A stretch of DNA of 64,000 nt from Acidimicrobiaceae bacterium (GTDB lineage Bacteria; Actinomycetota; Acidimicrobiia; Acidimicrobiales; RAAP-2): positions 1 to 64,000 of the forward strand of contig PMLJ01000033.1 in the NCBI GenBank assembly GCA_003158855.1, read 5' to 3'. The translations under genes and the position numbers were made by a program. The notes under the pieces are model-generated. The model did not search any database. It had not been told where the DNA came from and saw nothing but the letters and a program-made list of their open reading frames with translations. Positions 19,935 through 28,963 of the stretch are shown one piece after another. Within the stretch, counting starts at the first letter, position 1. Each line of letters opens with the position of its first letter.

Positions 19935-20852
19935 GTGACGCCGGTACGAGAACTCCACGATGGTGACGACGACGAGGTGGTGGCACGCGTCGAGGAGCAG
20001 CTGGGACGAGACGCGTCGCTCAATCCCCTGGTGAATCCCGAACTCGACCGTGCGCTGCTTCGCGACTCATTTCGTCACATCGGCGACCCCGCCTGGGTCT
20101 ACGACGCGAACGAGCGCATCGCCGGACATCTCTACGGAGCGCTGCTCGCCGACAGCACCTGCATGTCGGTTTGGACGGGACCTGATGGTGCCTCGTTCGA
20201 CGACGCCGAGGTTCTTTCAGAGCTGGTTGAAGCAGCGATCGCGACATGGCGAGTGAGCGGCGCCAAGGCGCACTACGTGTGGTGCCTGGACGAACCAGCC
20301 CGCATCAAGCGCTGGACCGACCTGGGCTACGCCATGTTGTCGGTGCGCGGCGCGATGACGCTCGACCGAGAACACCCGCGGCCATTGCCCGGCGGCTACT
20401 CCATTCGACGCGGCACCTTCGCTGACCTCGATCAAGCCATCGAATTGGACGCGGTGATCGACGCGGCCCAAGGGGTCGAGGCGAAATCGATGACGCGAGT
20501 TGAGCGAGAGGCGAATCGCGAGGAACTCACGGATACGCTCGATGACCCAGAGACGCATCACTACGTCGTCGAGTGCAACAAGCGGGTCATCGCGCAGTGC
20601 GTCACGTTCCCCGCCCCGCCCCGACGAGGTTCCTTCGACGCCACCCTGCACCTCAGCGAAGTCGTGGTTGATCCGCGCCACCAACGCCGTGGCGTCGCGA
20701 ACGCCATGCTCGACGCCGCGTTCGCGGACGGCCTCGCCCACGGTTTCCGGTTCGCCGAGACCCAGTGGCGAGTTTCCAACCTGGGCGCGACGTTGTTCTG
20801 GACGTCCTACGGCTTCCGGCCCACCTACGTGCGACTTCAACGCACGCTCTAG
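19935..20852 (+). CDS. Tandem GNAT acetyltransferase
   Basis: A protein of 305 aa with two GNAT-like halves. The first (residues 1 to about 140) is degenerate. The second (about 150-305) has VVDPRHQRRGVANAMLDAAF, a clear acetyl-CoA-binding motif, and ends with TLFWTSYGFRPTYVRLQ. This two-domain layout recalls mycothiol synthase MshD, but the sequence is not close enough to claim it. The GTG at 19935 is the first start after the divergent promoter; the open frame reaches 19161 by running through the antisense of the HAD gene. Confidence 0.83.
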   Translation: MTPVRELHDGDDDEVVARVEEQLGRDASLNPLVNPELDRALLRDSFRHIGDPAWVYDANERIAGHLYGALLADSTCMSVWTGPDGASFDDAEVLSELVEAAIATWRVSGAKAHYVWCLDEPARIKRWTDLGYAMLSVRGAMTLDREHPRPLPGGYSIRRGTFADLDQAIELDAVIDAAQGVEAKSMTRVEREANREELTDTLDDPETHHYVVECNKRVIAQCVTFPAPPRRGSFDATLHLSEVVVDPRHQRRGVANAMLDAAFADGLAHGFRFAETQWRVSNLGATLFWTSYGFRPTYVRLQRTL

Positions 20853-20856
20853 CGGC

Positions 20857-21339
20857 TTAGCTGAGCGACGCCTCGATGGCACTCACGATCGCGGGGTCCT
20901 CGGGAGTGACCATGGGAGCGAAGCGCGTGACCGTACCGTCGGGTCCCACGAGGAACTTCTCGAAGTTCCACCGGATGTCGCCGGTATAGCCCTCGGCGTC
21001 GACCGACTTCGTGAGTTCGGCGTAGATGGGGTTCTGACTCTCGCCATTCACGTCGATCTTCTCGAAGAGCGGGAAGGTCACGCCGTAGGTGGTGGAGCAG
21101 AACGTCTGAATCTCCTCGGCGGTGCCGGGCTCTTGACCCATGAACTGGTTGCACGGGAAGCCGACGACGCTGAAGCCGCGATCGCCGTAGGTCTCCTGCA
21201 GCTTCTCGAGTCCCTCGTACTGGGGCGTGAGGCCGCACTTCGAGGCGACGTTGACGATGAGCACTGACTTTCCAGCGAAGGGAGCGAGTGAACTCTCTTC
21301 GCCGTCAAGGGTGCGGACTGGAATATCGAAAATTGTCAT
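20857..21339 (-). CDS. Glutathione peroxidase-family thiol peroxidase
   Basis: A protein of 160 aa with the family landmarks: VNVASKCGLTPQY with the peroxidatic Cys, VGFPCNQFMGQEPG with the resolving-region Cys and the catalytic Gln, and WNFEKFLV with the Trp-Asn pair. A Cys replaces selenocysteine. Actinobacteria lack glutathione, so a thioredoxin or mycothiol system is the likely reductant (family knowledge). The TAGGGT box at 21346-21351 lies six bases before the ATG. Confidence 0.93.
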   Translation of the reverse strand: MTIFDIPVRTLDGEESSLAPFAGKSVLIVNVASKCGLTPQYEGLEKLQETYGDRGFSVVGFPCNQFMGQEPGTAEEIQTFCSTTYGVTFPLFEKIDVNGESQNPIYAELTKSVDAEGYTGDIRWNFEKFLVGPDGTVTRFAPMVTPEDPAIVSAIEASLS

Positions 21340-21345
21340 TCCCGC

Positions 21346-21351
21346 ACCCTA
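21346..21351 (-). promoter_or_regulatory. Candidate -10 box of the peroxidase gene
   Basis: Minus-strand TAGGGT, six bases before the ATG at 21339. A leaderless transcript is predicted. It lies between the peroxidase gene and the divergent quinone reductase gene. Confidence 0.45.
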
Positions 21352-21391
21352 TCGGCGCGTCGGCGCACGATGTCGCCGTAGGCTCCTTGGC

Positions 21392-22339
21392 ATGCAAGCA
21401 GTCGTGATTACCGACGGAAATCTGGAGATTCAGGAACGCCCGACGCCCGAGCCCGGTCCCTACGACGTGGTGGTCAACGTGAACGCGGCGGGTATCAACG
21501 CCGCCGACCTTCTCCAGCGTCAGGGCTTCTACCCCGCCCCGGCGGGATGGCCCGCCGATATTCCAGGGCTTGAAATGGCCGGCGTCGTTGGCGCGGTCGG
21601 CGATCGGGTCGGCGAACCGCTGTTGGGTCGAAGGGTCTGTGCGATCGTTGGCGGTGGTGGACAAGCCACCCACTGCCTGGTGCCTGCCGAACATCTCATC
21701 TTCATCCCCGACGACGTCAGCTGGGCCGAGGCGGGCGGCTTCGCGGAAACCTTCACCACGGCGCACGACGCTCTCGTCACCCAGGGCCATCTCGAAACCG
21801 GCCAGCGCCTCCTCGTCTCGGGGGCGAACGGCGGGGTTGGAACGGCCGCGGTCCAGATAGCGCACGCCCTGGGCGCCCACGTGACGGCGGTGACGCGCAC
21901 CAACGAGCATCACGGACAGCTTCGCCTGCTCGGCGCGGACGAGACCATCACCACCGACGAGGTGGCCTCCATCGATCGAGTGAATCTGGTGCTCGAACTG
22001 GTCGGAGCCGCGAACCTGAGCCGGGCTCAGAACGTCTTGGCCCCTCACGCTCGCATCGTCGTAATCGGCGTCGGTGGGGGAAGTCGGGTCGAGATCGATC
22101 TACGATTCATTATGGCGCTTCGGGCAACGCTCACCGGATCGACGCTGCGCGCGAGGTCCCGTGAAGAGAAGGCCGACGTCGCTGCGCGCGTGAATCAGTC
22201 GTTGGTTCCAAGGTGGACCGACCGCGAGTTACGCGTTGCGGTCGCGAGGTCGTTCGATCTCGAAGATGCAACGAAGGCCTATGAGTACTTCGCCGAGTCC
22301 GGAAAGTTCGGCAAGGTCGTTCTGCACGTAGATCGGTAG
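21392..22339 (+). CDS. NADPH:quinone reductase, zinc-independent medium-chain dehydrogenase family
   Basis: A protein of 315 aa. GINAADLLQRQGFYPAP and the PGLEMAGVVGAVG segment mark the quinone oxidoreductase (Qor/TP53I3-like) branch of the MDR family; the zinc-binding cysteines of alcohol dehydrogenases are absent. LLVSGANGGVGTAAVQIAHA binds NADPH. It reduces quinones or enals in the cytoplasm. It is divergent from the peroxidase gene, so both may serve detoxification. TAGGCT lies seven bases before the ATG at 21392. Confidence 0.9.
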   Translation: MQAVVITDGNLEIQERPTPEPGPYDVVVNVNAAGINAADLLQRQGFYPAPAGWPADIPGLEMAGVVGAVGDRVGEPLLGRRVCAIVGGGGQATHCLVPAEHLIFIPDDVSWAEAGGFAETFTTAHDALVTQGHLETGQRLLVSGANGGVGTAAVQIAHALGAHVTAVTRTNEHHGQLRLLGADETITTDEVASIDRVNLVLELVGAANLSRAQNVLAPHARIVVIGVGGGSRVEIDLRFIMALRATLTGSTLRARSREEKADVAARVNQSLVPRWTDRELRVAVARSFDLEDATKAYEYFAESGKFGKVVLHVDR

Positions 22340-22346
22340 CGGCAGT

Positions 22347-22352
22347 TAGGTT
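22347..22352 (+). promoter_or_regulatory. Candidate -10 box of the DUF5522 gene
   Basis: TAGGTT followed by six bases and the GTG at 22359, only eight bases after the end of the quinone reductase gene. It may give a separate leaderless mRNA. Confidence 0.35.
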
Positions 22353-22358
22353 GAATCG

Positions 22359-22577
22359 GTGAGTTCACCCCATCTGCGACCGCATCCATCACGGTGCGAC
22401 CCATCGCGGTCGGACTACGTGGAGATTCTCAAGGCTCACGAAGATGCGGTTGCCGAAGGCGAATCCTGGTACCGCGACCCGTCATCGGGTCTCCTCGTCC
22501 TCACCGCAGTGGCCCACATCACGCGCGGAGCGTGCTGCGACAGCGGATGCCGCCACTGCCCGTACTTAGCCGACTAG
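22359..22577 (+). CDS. DUF5522 family protein
   Basis: A protein of 72 aa ending in LVLTAVAHITRGACCDSGCRHCPY, the conserved Cys-rich signature of DUF5522 (CC-x3-C-x2-CPY). The arrangement of four cysteines and one His suggests a small metal site. Function is not known. It starts with GTG and shares a CTAG tetranucleotide with the stop of the convergent transporter gene. Confidence 0.83.
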   Translation: MSSPHLRPHPSRCDPSRSDYVEILKAHEDAVAEGESWYRDPSSGLLVLTAVAHITRGACCDSGCRHCPYLAD

Positions 22578-24088
22578 GTCGCGAGCACGACCTCGTCGTG
22601 TTGGCCCAGATGGTGACGGTCGATGTTGACCAGCAGGAAGAAGTGCAGCGCGGCGAGCAGGAGCATGAGCGAGCCGAAGCGAAACGCCAAGTCAAAGCCG
22701 TGGACGTGCGCGGCGCTTACGAGCGCTGCCTGGCCTGAAGCCGTGTCGGGGCGGTGCACGACCGCGGCCATGAACGCGCCTGCGCTCGAGACGAAGATGG
22801 TGTTCTGTATCGCCGTGCCGAAGGAACCGCCAATCTGCTGAGCGGTGTTGAGTACCGCTGACGCCGCACCCGTGTCCTCGGGGTGAACGTTGAACAACGC
22901 CGACGAGGCGACCGACACGAACGATATTCCCAGTCCCAGACTTGTGAGGATCATTGCGGGCATGACGTGGGCGACGTAGCTGCTGTCGGGCTTGATGAGC
23001 GAAAGGAACAAGAGCCCGAGGGCGCCCATTGTGCAGCCCACCGTTGCCAAGATTCGCGGCCCGATCCTGGGCAGCAACTGACTCGTGGCTCCGGCGGACA
23101 GGATGATGCCAACCGAGAACGGCATGAAGAGCAGACCGGTCTTCACGGCTGAAAAACCGTGGACATCCTGGAAGTAGAACGTCATGAAGAGGAACATCCC
23201 AAAAAGACCAAGACCGATGAATATCTGCGCGAGGAATGCTCCCGCCCTGACTCGATCGGTGATCAGGCGAAGCGGAAGCAGCGGTGACTTCACGCGAGTC
23301 TCAATAAGGAAGAAGACAAGAAGTAGCGCGGCGCCCAAGGCCATGTAGGGCCAAGCGTTCGTGGAGCCCCAGCCGCTGGTTGAAGCCTGTGAGACGCCGT
23401 AGACCACGCTGACCATTCCGGCGGTTGCGCTCAATGCTCCCGGGACGTCGTAGTGCGGATGTCCTTCGACTTTGGACTCGTGAATGTTTGGAACGGCCAG
23501 CAAGAAAGCGAGGATTGCCATGGGGGTATTCACGAAGAGACACCAACGCCAAGAGAAGTACTGCGTCAAGAGACCTCCCGCGATAAGGCCAATGGCGCCG
23601 CCCACGCCTGAAAGCGCTCCGTAGACACCGAACGCCTTGGCGCGTTCCTTCGAATCGGTGAAGGTGACCGAGATCAACGACAGCGCCGCAGGCGCCAGCA
23701 ACGCGCCAAAGACGCCCTGGAGAGCCCGTGCGCCAAAGAGCATCTGTTGGTTTTGGGCGAATCCGCCCAGCAGCGAAGCACCCGCAAATCCGATAAGGCC
23801 CACGAGAAAGGCCCTCTTACGACCCATGTAGTCCCCAACGCGTCCCCCGAGGAGCAAGAAACCACCAAACGTGAGCGTGTAGGCGGTGACCGCCCACTGG
23901 TAGTTCTTGGGAGAGATGGCCAGTCCACCGAGCGCCTTGGAGAGCGAAGCGTGGGGCAGGGCGATGTTGACGATCGAGGCGTCGAGCACCACCATCAACT
24001 GGGCAATGCCGATGACAACCAGGGCGAACCAACGTCGTGGATCAGGATTTTCGGCGTGAACGACGTTGCTGATCGAAGAGTTTGACAT
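22574..24088 (-). CDS. MFS transporter, DHA2 (14-TMS) multidrug exporter
   Basis: A membrane protein of 504 aa with about 14 hydrophobic segments. The N-terminal motif D1 MVVLDASIVNIALPHA and motif A GGRVGDYMGRKRAFL are classical for EmrB/QacA-type exporters, and ALQGVFGALLAPAALSLI is motif B/C region. It likely expels lipophilic drugs with proton exchange. The ATG at 24088 has AAGGGA at a good distance. No regulator lies next to it; the alanine dehydrogenase gene upstream is in the same direction, 83 bases away. Confidence 0.92.
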   Translation of the reverse strand: MSNSSISNVVHAENPDPRRWFALVVIGIAQLMVVLDASIVNIALPHASLSKALGGLAISPKNYQWAVTAYTLTFGGFLLLGGRVGDYMGRKRAFLVGLIGFAGASLLGGFAQNQQMLFGARALQGVFGALLAPAALSLISVTFTDSKERAKAFGVYGALSGVGGAIGLIAGGLLTQYFSWRWCLFVNTPMAILAFLLAVPNIHESKVEGHPHYDVPGALSATAGMVSVVYGVSQASTSGWGSTNAWPYMALGAALLLVFFLIETRVKSPLLPLRLITDRVRAGAFLAQIFIGLGLFGMFLFMTFYFQDVHGFSAVKTGLLFMPFSVGIILSAGATSQLLPRIGPRILATVGCTMGALGLLFLSLIKPDSSYVAHVMPAMILTSLGLGISFVSVASSALFNVHPEDTGAASAVLNTAQQIGGSFGTAIQNTIFVSSAGAFMAAVVHRPDTASGQAALVSAAHVHGFDLAFRFGSLMLLLAALHFFLLVNIDRHHLGQHDEVVLAT

Positions 24089-24171
24089 GTGAATCCCTTA
24101 CTTGTGATGCGCAACGTCAACAACCCGTGGTGCAGTGGTGCACCGTTCGTCGTGGACCAGTCTTCGATACT

Positions 24172-25290
24172 CTACAGAAAGCTCCGAAGCGGCGTGTACT
24201 GCAGACTCAGCGAGTCCGCGACCGGTCCGTAGGTGACCGAGCCGTCAACGACATTCACTCCCTCGGCGAGCGAGTCGTCCGCGAGCACCGCCTCTCGCCA
24301 ACCGTGGCGAGCGAGCTCCATCACGTATGGCAAGGTGGCGTTCGAAAGCGCGTAGGTGGAGGTGTGAGGAACCGCACCCGGCATGTTCGCCACGCAGTAG
24401 AACACCGAGCCGTGCACGACGAAAGTTGGATCGGAGTGCGTGGTCGGGCGGGTGTCTTCGAAGCACCCACCTTGGTCGACCGAAATGTCCACGAGCACCG
24501 AGCCCGGTCGCATGCGTGAAACCAGATCGTTCGACACCAGTTTCGGCGCCTTGGCGCCGACAACCAGTACAGCGCCGATCACGATATCGGCGTCCAGGCA
24601 GGCCTCTTCGAGGGTGAGCGTCGAAGAGGCGATCGTCTGCACCCGTCCATCGAAGTGGATGTCGACTTGACGCAGGCGATCGAGGTTCCGATCGAGGATC
24701 TTCACGTTGGCGTGCAGGCCAGCCGCCATCGAGGCCGCGGCCAGACCCGCGACTCCAGCGCCGATGACGACGACATTCGCCGGATGAACACCGGGAACCC
24801 CGCCGATCAACGTGCCCCGTCCGCCGCCGGGACGCATTAGGTGGTACGCGCCCATCAGTGGGGCCATGCGACCCGCGACCTCGCTCATGGGCGTCAACAG
24901 CGGCAGCGAGTTGTCACGGAGCCGAACGGTCTCGTAGGCGATGGCGACGTTCTTCGCCGCGACGAGCGCGTCGGTGCACTCCTTGGACGCGGCAAGGTGA
25001 AGGTAGGTAAAGAGGACCTGATTCTTGCGCGCCGAGAGGCGCCGGTACTCGTCGGCGATCGGCTCTTTGACCTTGAGCACCAGCTCACTCTCGGCCCATA
25101 CGTCATCGACGGCGTCGACAATGGTTGCCCCGTTGGCCACGTAAACCGCGTCACTAATTGAAGACCCGACACCGGCGCCACGCTCGATGAGCACCTTGTG
25201 CCCGGCGCCGGTCAACTCACGTGCTCCAGCCGGCGTGAGCGCGACCCGGTTCTCATCCTTCTTGATTTCCTTGGGAACCCCGATGATCAT
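24172..25290 (-). CDS. ald: Alanine dehydrogenase
   Basis: A protein of 372 aa, the usual Ald length. It interconverts alanine + NAD+ with pyruvate + ammonia + NADH. MIIGVPKEIKKDENRVALTP opens the protein; Lys75 in VKVKEP and His98 in FTYLHLA match the substrate-binding and catalytic residues, VIGAGVAGLAAASMA binds NAD, and the SVLVDISVDQGGCFE motif carries the conserved Asp. It sits next to an aldehyde dehydrogenase and an Lrp regulator, and would regenerate pyruvate from the alanine formed by the transaminase at 27539 if pyruvate is its acceptor (inference). A 20-bp palindrome covers its start. Confidence 0.96.
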   Translation of the reverse strand: MIIGVPKEIKKDENRVALTPAGARELTGAGHKVLIERGAGVGSSISDAVYVANGATIVDAVDDVWAESELVLKVKEPIADEYRRLSARKNQVLFTYLHLAASKECTDALVAAKNVAIAYETVRLRDNSLPLLTPMSEVAGRMAPLMGAYHLMRPGGGRGTLIGGVPGVHPANVVVIGAGVAGLAAASMAAGLHANVKILDRNLDRLRQVDIHFDGRVQTIASSTLTLEEACLDADIVIGAVLVVGAKAPKLVSNDLVSRMRPGSVLVDISVDQGGCFEDTRPTTHSDPTFVVHGSVFYCVANMPGAVPHTSTYALSNATLPYVMELARHGWREAVLADDSLAEGVNVVDGSVTYGPVADSLSLQYTPLRSFL

Positions 25291-25301
25291 CGATGATCAT
25301 C
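25282..25301. repeat. 20-bp perfect palindrome over the ald start region
   Basis: GATGATCATC repeated as its own reverse complement occupies 25282-25301, covering the first three codons of ald and the space to its ribosome-binding site (AAAGG just upstream). It could be an operator or an mRNA hairpin hiding the start codon. It also creates two ATGs in different frames. Confidence 0.6.
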
Positions 25302-25348
25302 CTTTCAACTAGTCGGTCTCTCACTACGGTACTCATCCGACTGGTCGC

Positions 25349-25383
25349 CCGGCGGGCCTCACGGTGAAGGCTGAACCCGCCGG
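25349..25383 (-). terminator. Stem-loop between the aldehyde dehydrogenase and ald
   Basis: CCGGCGGG (25349-25356) and CCCGCCGG (25376-25383) form an 8-bp stem with a 19-base loop, 15 bases after the stop of the aldehyde dehydrogenase gene. No T-run follows, so it is a candidate pause or partial terminator only. Confidence 0.4.
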
Positions 25384-25397
25384 CGCCGGTCGAAATT

Positions 25398-26825
25398 CTA
25401 GAATTCGATGTTGTGCATGACGTGCTTGATGCGGGTGTAATCCTCGAAGCCGTAGACCGAAAGGTCCTTGCCGTAGCCCGAGCGCTTGAATCCACCGTGG
25501 GGCATCTCGGCGACGATGGGGATGTGGGTGTTCACCCACACGCAGCCGAAGTCGAGGTCACGCGTGAAGCGCATGGCCCGACCGTGATCGCTCGTCCATA
25601 CCGATGAAGCGAGGCCGTACTCGACGCCGTTGGCCCATTCGAGGGCTTCGGCATCATCGCTGAACTTCTGCACGGTGATAACGGGGCCGAAGATCTCGTT
25701 CTGGATCATCTCGTCATCCTGGTGGAGGTCGGCGACGACGGTCGGCGAGATGAAGTAGCCGGTGTCGCCCACCCGCTCGCCGCCCGCGGCCAATGTTGCG
25801 TGGCTGGGCTTGCGGCCGAGGATTCCGGTGACCCGCTCGAACTGATTGACGTTGTTCACGGGGCCAAAGAGCGCGTCGTCGTTGTCGGGCAGGCCAATGA
25901 CGGTGTTCCTGGCCTGCTCGGAGAGGGCGTCGACGAAGTCCCCGTAGGCCTTGGGACCCACGAGGACACGGGTCGCCGCGGTGCAGTCCTGGCCGGCATT
26001 GAAGAAACCGCCGATGGCGATACCCTCGGCGGCGGCGGCGATGTCCACGTCGTCAAAGACAACGACCGGGGCCTTTCCGCCGAGTTCGAGGTGCACCCGC
26101 TTCAGCGTCTTTGACGCGCTCGACGCCACTTCCATGCCCGCGCGTACCGATCCGGTCACTGACACCATCGCGGGAATCGGGTGCTCGACGAGCGCGCGGC
26201 CGGTGTCGCGGTCACCGCAGACAACGTTGAAGACACCAGCGGGAAGAACCTCCGCCATCAACTGCGCCATGAGAAGGGTCGAAGCGGGCGTTGAATCACC
26301 CGGCTTCAGCACCATCGTGTTCCCGGCGGCGATCGCGGGTGCCCACTTCCACGCCGCCATCATCATGGGGTAGTTCCACGGCGTGACCGCGCCGCAGACC
26401 CCGACGGGCTCGCGCCGAATGTAGCTCGTCATGCCTTCCATGTACTCGGTCGCCCCACGGCCCTCGAGCAAGCGGGCGGCACCCGCGAAGAACCGAATCT
26501 GATCAAGCATCGGAGGGATCTCCTCGCTCCTGGTCACCGAGATGATCTTCCCGCAGTTCTCGGCCTCCACGGCCACGAGCTCGTGCGCGTGCGCTTCGAG
26601 AATGTCGGCGATCTTCAAGAGCGCCGAACTGCGCTGCGAGGGCGTCGTCCTCTTCCACGTCTGGAACGCTTTCGCGGCGGCTTTCACCGCATCATCGATA
26701 TCCACATCATTGGACACGGGCATCTCGGCCATTGGTTGGCCAGTTCCCGGATTGATCAACTCGACGTACTTCGCGCTCTTTGGCGCAACTGACTCACCAT
26801 TGATGAAATTGGATAAACGACGCAT
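25398..26825 (-). CDS. Aldehyde dehydrogenase, gamma-aminobutyraldehyde/betaine-aldehyde type
   Basis: A protein of 475 aa. VTPWNYPMMMAAWKWAPA binds cofactor, ELGGKAPVVVFDD holds the general base Glu, and FFNAGQDCTAATR the catalytic Cys. It ends with MPHGGFKRSGYGKDLSVYG. These spellings match the PatD/PuuC-like group that oxidises 4-aminobutyraldehyde to GABA. It is divergent from an lrp gene followed by an amine transaminase and an FAD amine oxidoreductase, which fits a polyamine degradation route. The ATG at 26825 has a GGAGGGG site. Confidence 0.9.
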   Translation of the reverse strand: MRRLSNFINGESVAPKSAKYVELINPGTGQPMAEMPVSNDVDIDDAVKAAAKAFQTWKRTTPSQRSSALLKIADILEAHAHELVAVEAENCGKIISVTRSEEIPPMLDQIRFFAGAARLLEGRGATEYMEGMTSYIRREPVGVCGAVTPWNYPMMMAAWKWAPAIAAGNTMVLKPGDSTPASTLLMAQLMAEVLPAGVFNVVCGDRDTGRALVEHPIPAMVSVTGSVRAGMEVASSASKTLKRVHLELGGKAPVVVFDDVDIAAAAEGIAIGGFFNAGQDCTAATRVLVGPKAYGDFVDALSEQARNTVIGLPDNDDALFGPVNNVNQFERVTGILGRKPSHATLAAGGERVGDTGYFISPTVVADLHQDDEMIQNEIFGPVITVQKFSDDAEALEWANGVEYGLASSVWTSDHGRAMRFTRDLDFGCVWVNTHIPIVAEMPHGGFKRSGYGKDLSVYGFEDYTRIKHVMHNIEF

Positions 26826-27020
26826 AATTCCCCTCCAAGGCACGGCGTCGTTACGCCTGTGCTCTCAGCCACTCTGCCAGAGTATTCATGGCCCTTGCAA
26901 CTCAAAAATAAGAAAAAGCGCACTAATTCGAGAGAATACGCCTCATATCGTCACGAATTGACCCTATGATGTCTCTATCCGCAGCCTCGGGGCCTCTGGC
27001 ATCCGAGCGGGGAGCGACTA
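26826..27020. promoter_or_regulatory. Divergent control region between the aldehyde dehydrogenase and lrp
   Basis: A 195-base region, AT-richer than its surroundings. It contains ACTCTG-c-CAGAGT (26871-26883), a perfect 6-bp inverted repeat, 46 bases from the dehydrogenase start. Lrp/AsnC proteins usually bind such short palindromes next to their own gene. GGGGAG before the lrp ATG is a ribosome-binding site. No other gene is seen here. Confidence 0.45.
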
Positions 27021-27542
27021 ATGCCAGCAGCCAAACCACAACGACAGAGTTCAAAGAGCGCCGAGCGTTCGAACCTGGAGACGGTGTCGGCTTCGAACGG
27101 ACTCGACAAGATCGACCGTCAGATAATCGGACTCTTGCAACGTGATGGTCGACGACCATACGGCGCGATAGCCGAGGAAGTTGGTCTCTCCGAAGCTGGC
27201 GTGCGTCGTCGCGTCCAGCGTCTCCGGGATTCCGGTGTGATGCAGATTGTTGCGATCACCGATCCGCTGCAGTTGGGCTACGGCCGCGAGGCGCTCATTG
27301 GAATTCGAGTGCACGGGGACGTTCGTCTGGTGGCCGACAAGATCGCCGCCATCGAGGAGGCCAACTACGTGGTGATGACCGCGGGGAGCTTTGACATCAT
27401 CGCCGAGTTGATCGCGGTGGACGACAACGCATTAGTGCACCTGTTGAATGACTCCATCCGGAGTATTCCTGGGGTGACTGAAGTTGAAACATTTCTGTAT
27501 TTGAAACTTTCAAAGCAGACATACGCATGGGGGACCAAATGA
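27021..27542 (+). CDS. Lrp/AsnC family transcriptional regulator
   Basis: A protein of 173 aa. A helix-turn-helix (LDKIDRQIIGLLQRDGR, then YGAIAEEVGLSEAGVRRRVQRL) is followed by a RAM effector-binding domain (ALIGIRVHG, then MTAGSFDIIAELIAVDDN). The N-terminal tail of about 25 residues is longer than usual. It sits between the divergent aldehyde dehydrogenase and the transaminase, whose start it overlaps by four bases (ATGA), so it very probably regulates both sides in response to an amine or amino acid. Confidence 0.93.
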   Translation: MPAAKPQRQSSKSAERSNLETVSASNGLDKIDRQIIGLLQRDGRRPYGAIAEEVGLSEAGVRRRVQRLRDSGVMQIVAITDPLQLGYGREALIGIRVHGDVRLVADKIAAIEEANYVVMTAGSFDIIAELIAVDDNALVHLLNDSIRSIPGVTEVETFLYLKLSKQTYAWGTK

Positions 27543-28963
27543 CGCTTCACGAGATCTACACAGACGGAGTCACCGTCGGAGATGAAGCAACACCAAGTCA
27601 CAATTACTCCGAGCGAGCACGGCGCCATTTGTGGCTCCAGATGTCGCGCATGGGGGCATACGACGAGCACAACGAAATTCCAATCATGGTGCGCGGCGAA
27701 GGAACTCGAGTCTTTGACGCCAACGGCAAGGAGTACTTCGACGGGCTCTCGGGGCTCTTCACGAACATGCTTGGCCACGGCCGAACCGAAATCGCTGAAG
27801 CCGCCGCCGAGCAGATGAACACCATGGCGTTCTTCCCTCTGTGGACCTACGCCCATCCCAAAGCCATCGAACTCGCCGAGAAGATCGCGAGCTTGGCGCC
27901 GGGTGACCTCAATCGTGTCTTCTTCACCACCGGTGGAGCGGAGGCGAACGAGAGCGCCTGGAAGTTGGCACGCCAGTACCACAAGATGCGCGGCGACATG
28001 GACCGTTACAAGGTCATCAGCCGCGATGTGGCCTACCACGGCACAACGCTCGGCGCATTGACGATCACCTCGCTCGAAGGCTACCGCAAGCCGTTCGAGC
28101 CACTCGTACCGGGCGCCGTCAAGGTTCCCGCAACGAATTTCTACCGGGCCGAAAAGTTCGGCGACGACTTCGAGGCCTTCGGCCTTTGGTCGGCGCGACA
28201 GATCGAGGAGGCGATCCTTCGCGAGGGACCTGAGACGGTCGCCGCGGTCTTCCTCGAGCCGGTGCAAAATGCCGGAGGGTGCTTTACTCCCCCGCCGGGT
28301 TACTGGCAAGAGGTCCGGGCGATCTGCGACCGCTACGGCGTGCTGCTCGTCTCGGACGACGTCATCTGCGCGTTTGGCCGTCTCGGCACTTGGTTCGGTG
28401 GCCAGAAGTTCGATTACGTCCCCGACATCATCTGCTGCGCCAAGGGAATCACCGCGGGCTACGCGCCGCTAGGCGCGATGATCGTCTCGGATCGGATCGC
28501 CGAACCCTTCCAGCATGGCGACAGTTCGTTCATTCACGGCTTCACCTGGTCGGGTCACCCGGTCTCGTGCGCGGTGGCGCTCGCGAGCATCAAGATCATC
28601 GAGGACGAGCACGTTCTCGAGAACGTGCTGGACAACCAGGACTACTTCCGCCAGGAACTGCTGGCCCTGAAAGACCTGCCAATCGTTGGTGACGTTCGAG
28701 GCACCGGCTACTTCTGGGGCATCGAGCTCGTCAAGGATCAGGAGACCAAGGAAACGTGGGCCGGGGTGGACGCCGAGCGCCTGCTGCGCGGCTACGTCTC
28801 TCCAGAGATCTTCCGTCGGGGACTCATCTGTCGTTCCGACGACCGAGGCGACCCCGTTGTGCAGTTGGCTCCGCCGCTGATTTCCACGCGCGCCGACATC
28901 GACCTGATGGTCGGTGTCCTGCGCGAGGTCTTCACCGGAGCCACCAAGTTCCTCGACGAGTGA
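27539..28963 (+). CDS. Class III PLP aminotransferase (putrescine/omega-amine:pyruvate type)
   Basis: A protein of 474 aa. The PLP lysine is Lys302 in CCAKGITAGYAPLGA, with the cofactor-binding acid in VSDDVICAFGR and the TTGGAEANESAWKLAR loop at about 131. The sequence type matches SpuC-like putrescine:pyruvate transaminases and taurine/omega-amine relatives. It would pass the amino group to pyruvate, giving alanine and an aminoaldehyde for the neighbouring dehydrogenase. ATG at 27539 is preferred over 27527 because GGGGGA lies six bases upstream of it and it forms an ATGA overlap with lrp. Confidence 0.9.
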   Translation: MTLHEIYTDGVTVGDEATPSHNYSERARRHLWLQMSRMGAYDEHNEIPIMVRGEGTRVFDANGKEYFDGLSGLFTNMLGHGRTEIAEAAAEQMNTMAFFPLWTYAHPKAIELAEKIASLAPGDLNRVFFTTGGAEANESAWKLARQYHKMRGDMDRYKVISRDVAYHGTTLGALTITSLEGYRKPFEPLVPGAVKVPATNFYRAEKFGDDFEAFGLWSARQIEEAILREGPETVAAVFLEPVQNAGGCFTPPPGYWQEVRAICDRYGVLLVSDDVICAFGRLGTWFGGQKFDYVPDIICCAKGITAGYAPLGAMIVSDRIAEPFQHGDSSFIHGFTWSGHPVSCAVALASIKIIEDEHVLENVLDNQDYFRQELLALKDLPIVGDVRGTGYFWGIELVKDQETKETWAGVDAERLLRGYVSPEIFRRGLICRSDDRGDPVVQLAPPLISTRADIDLMVGVLREVFTGATKFLDE

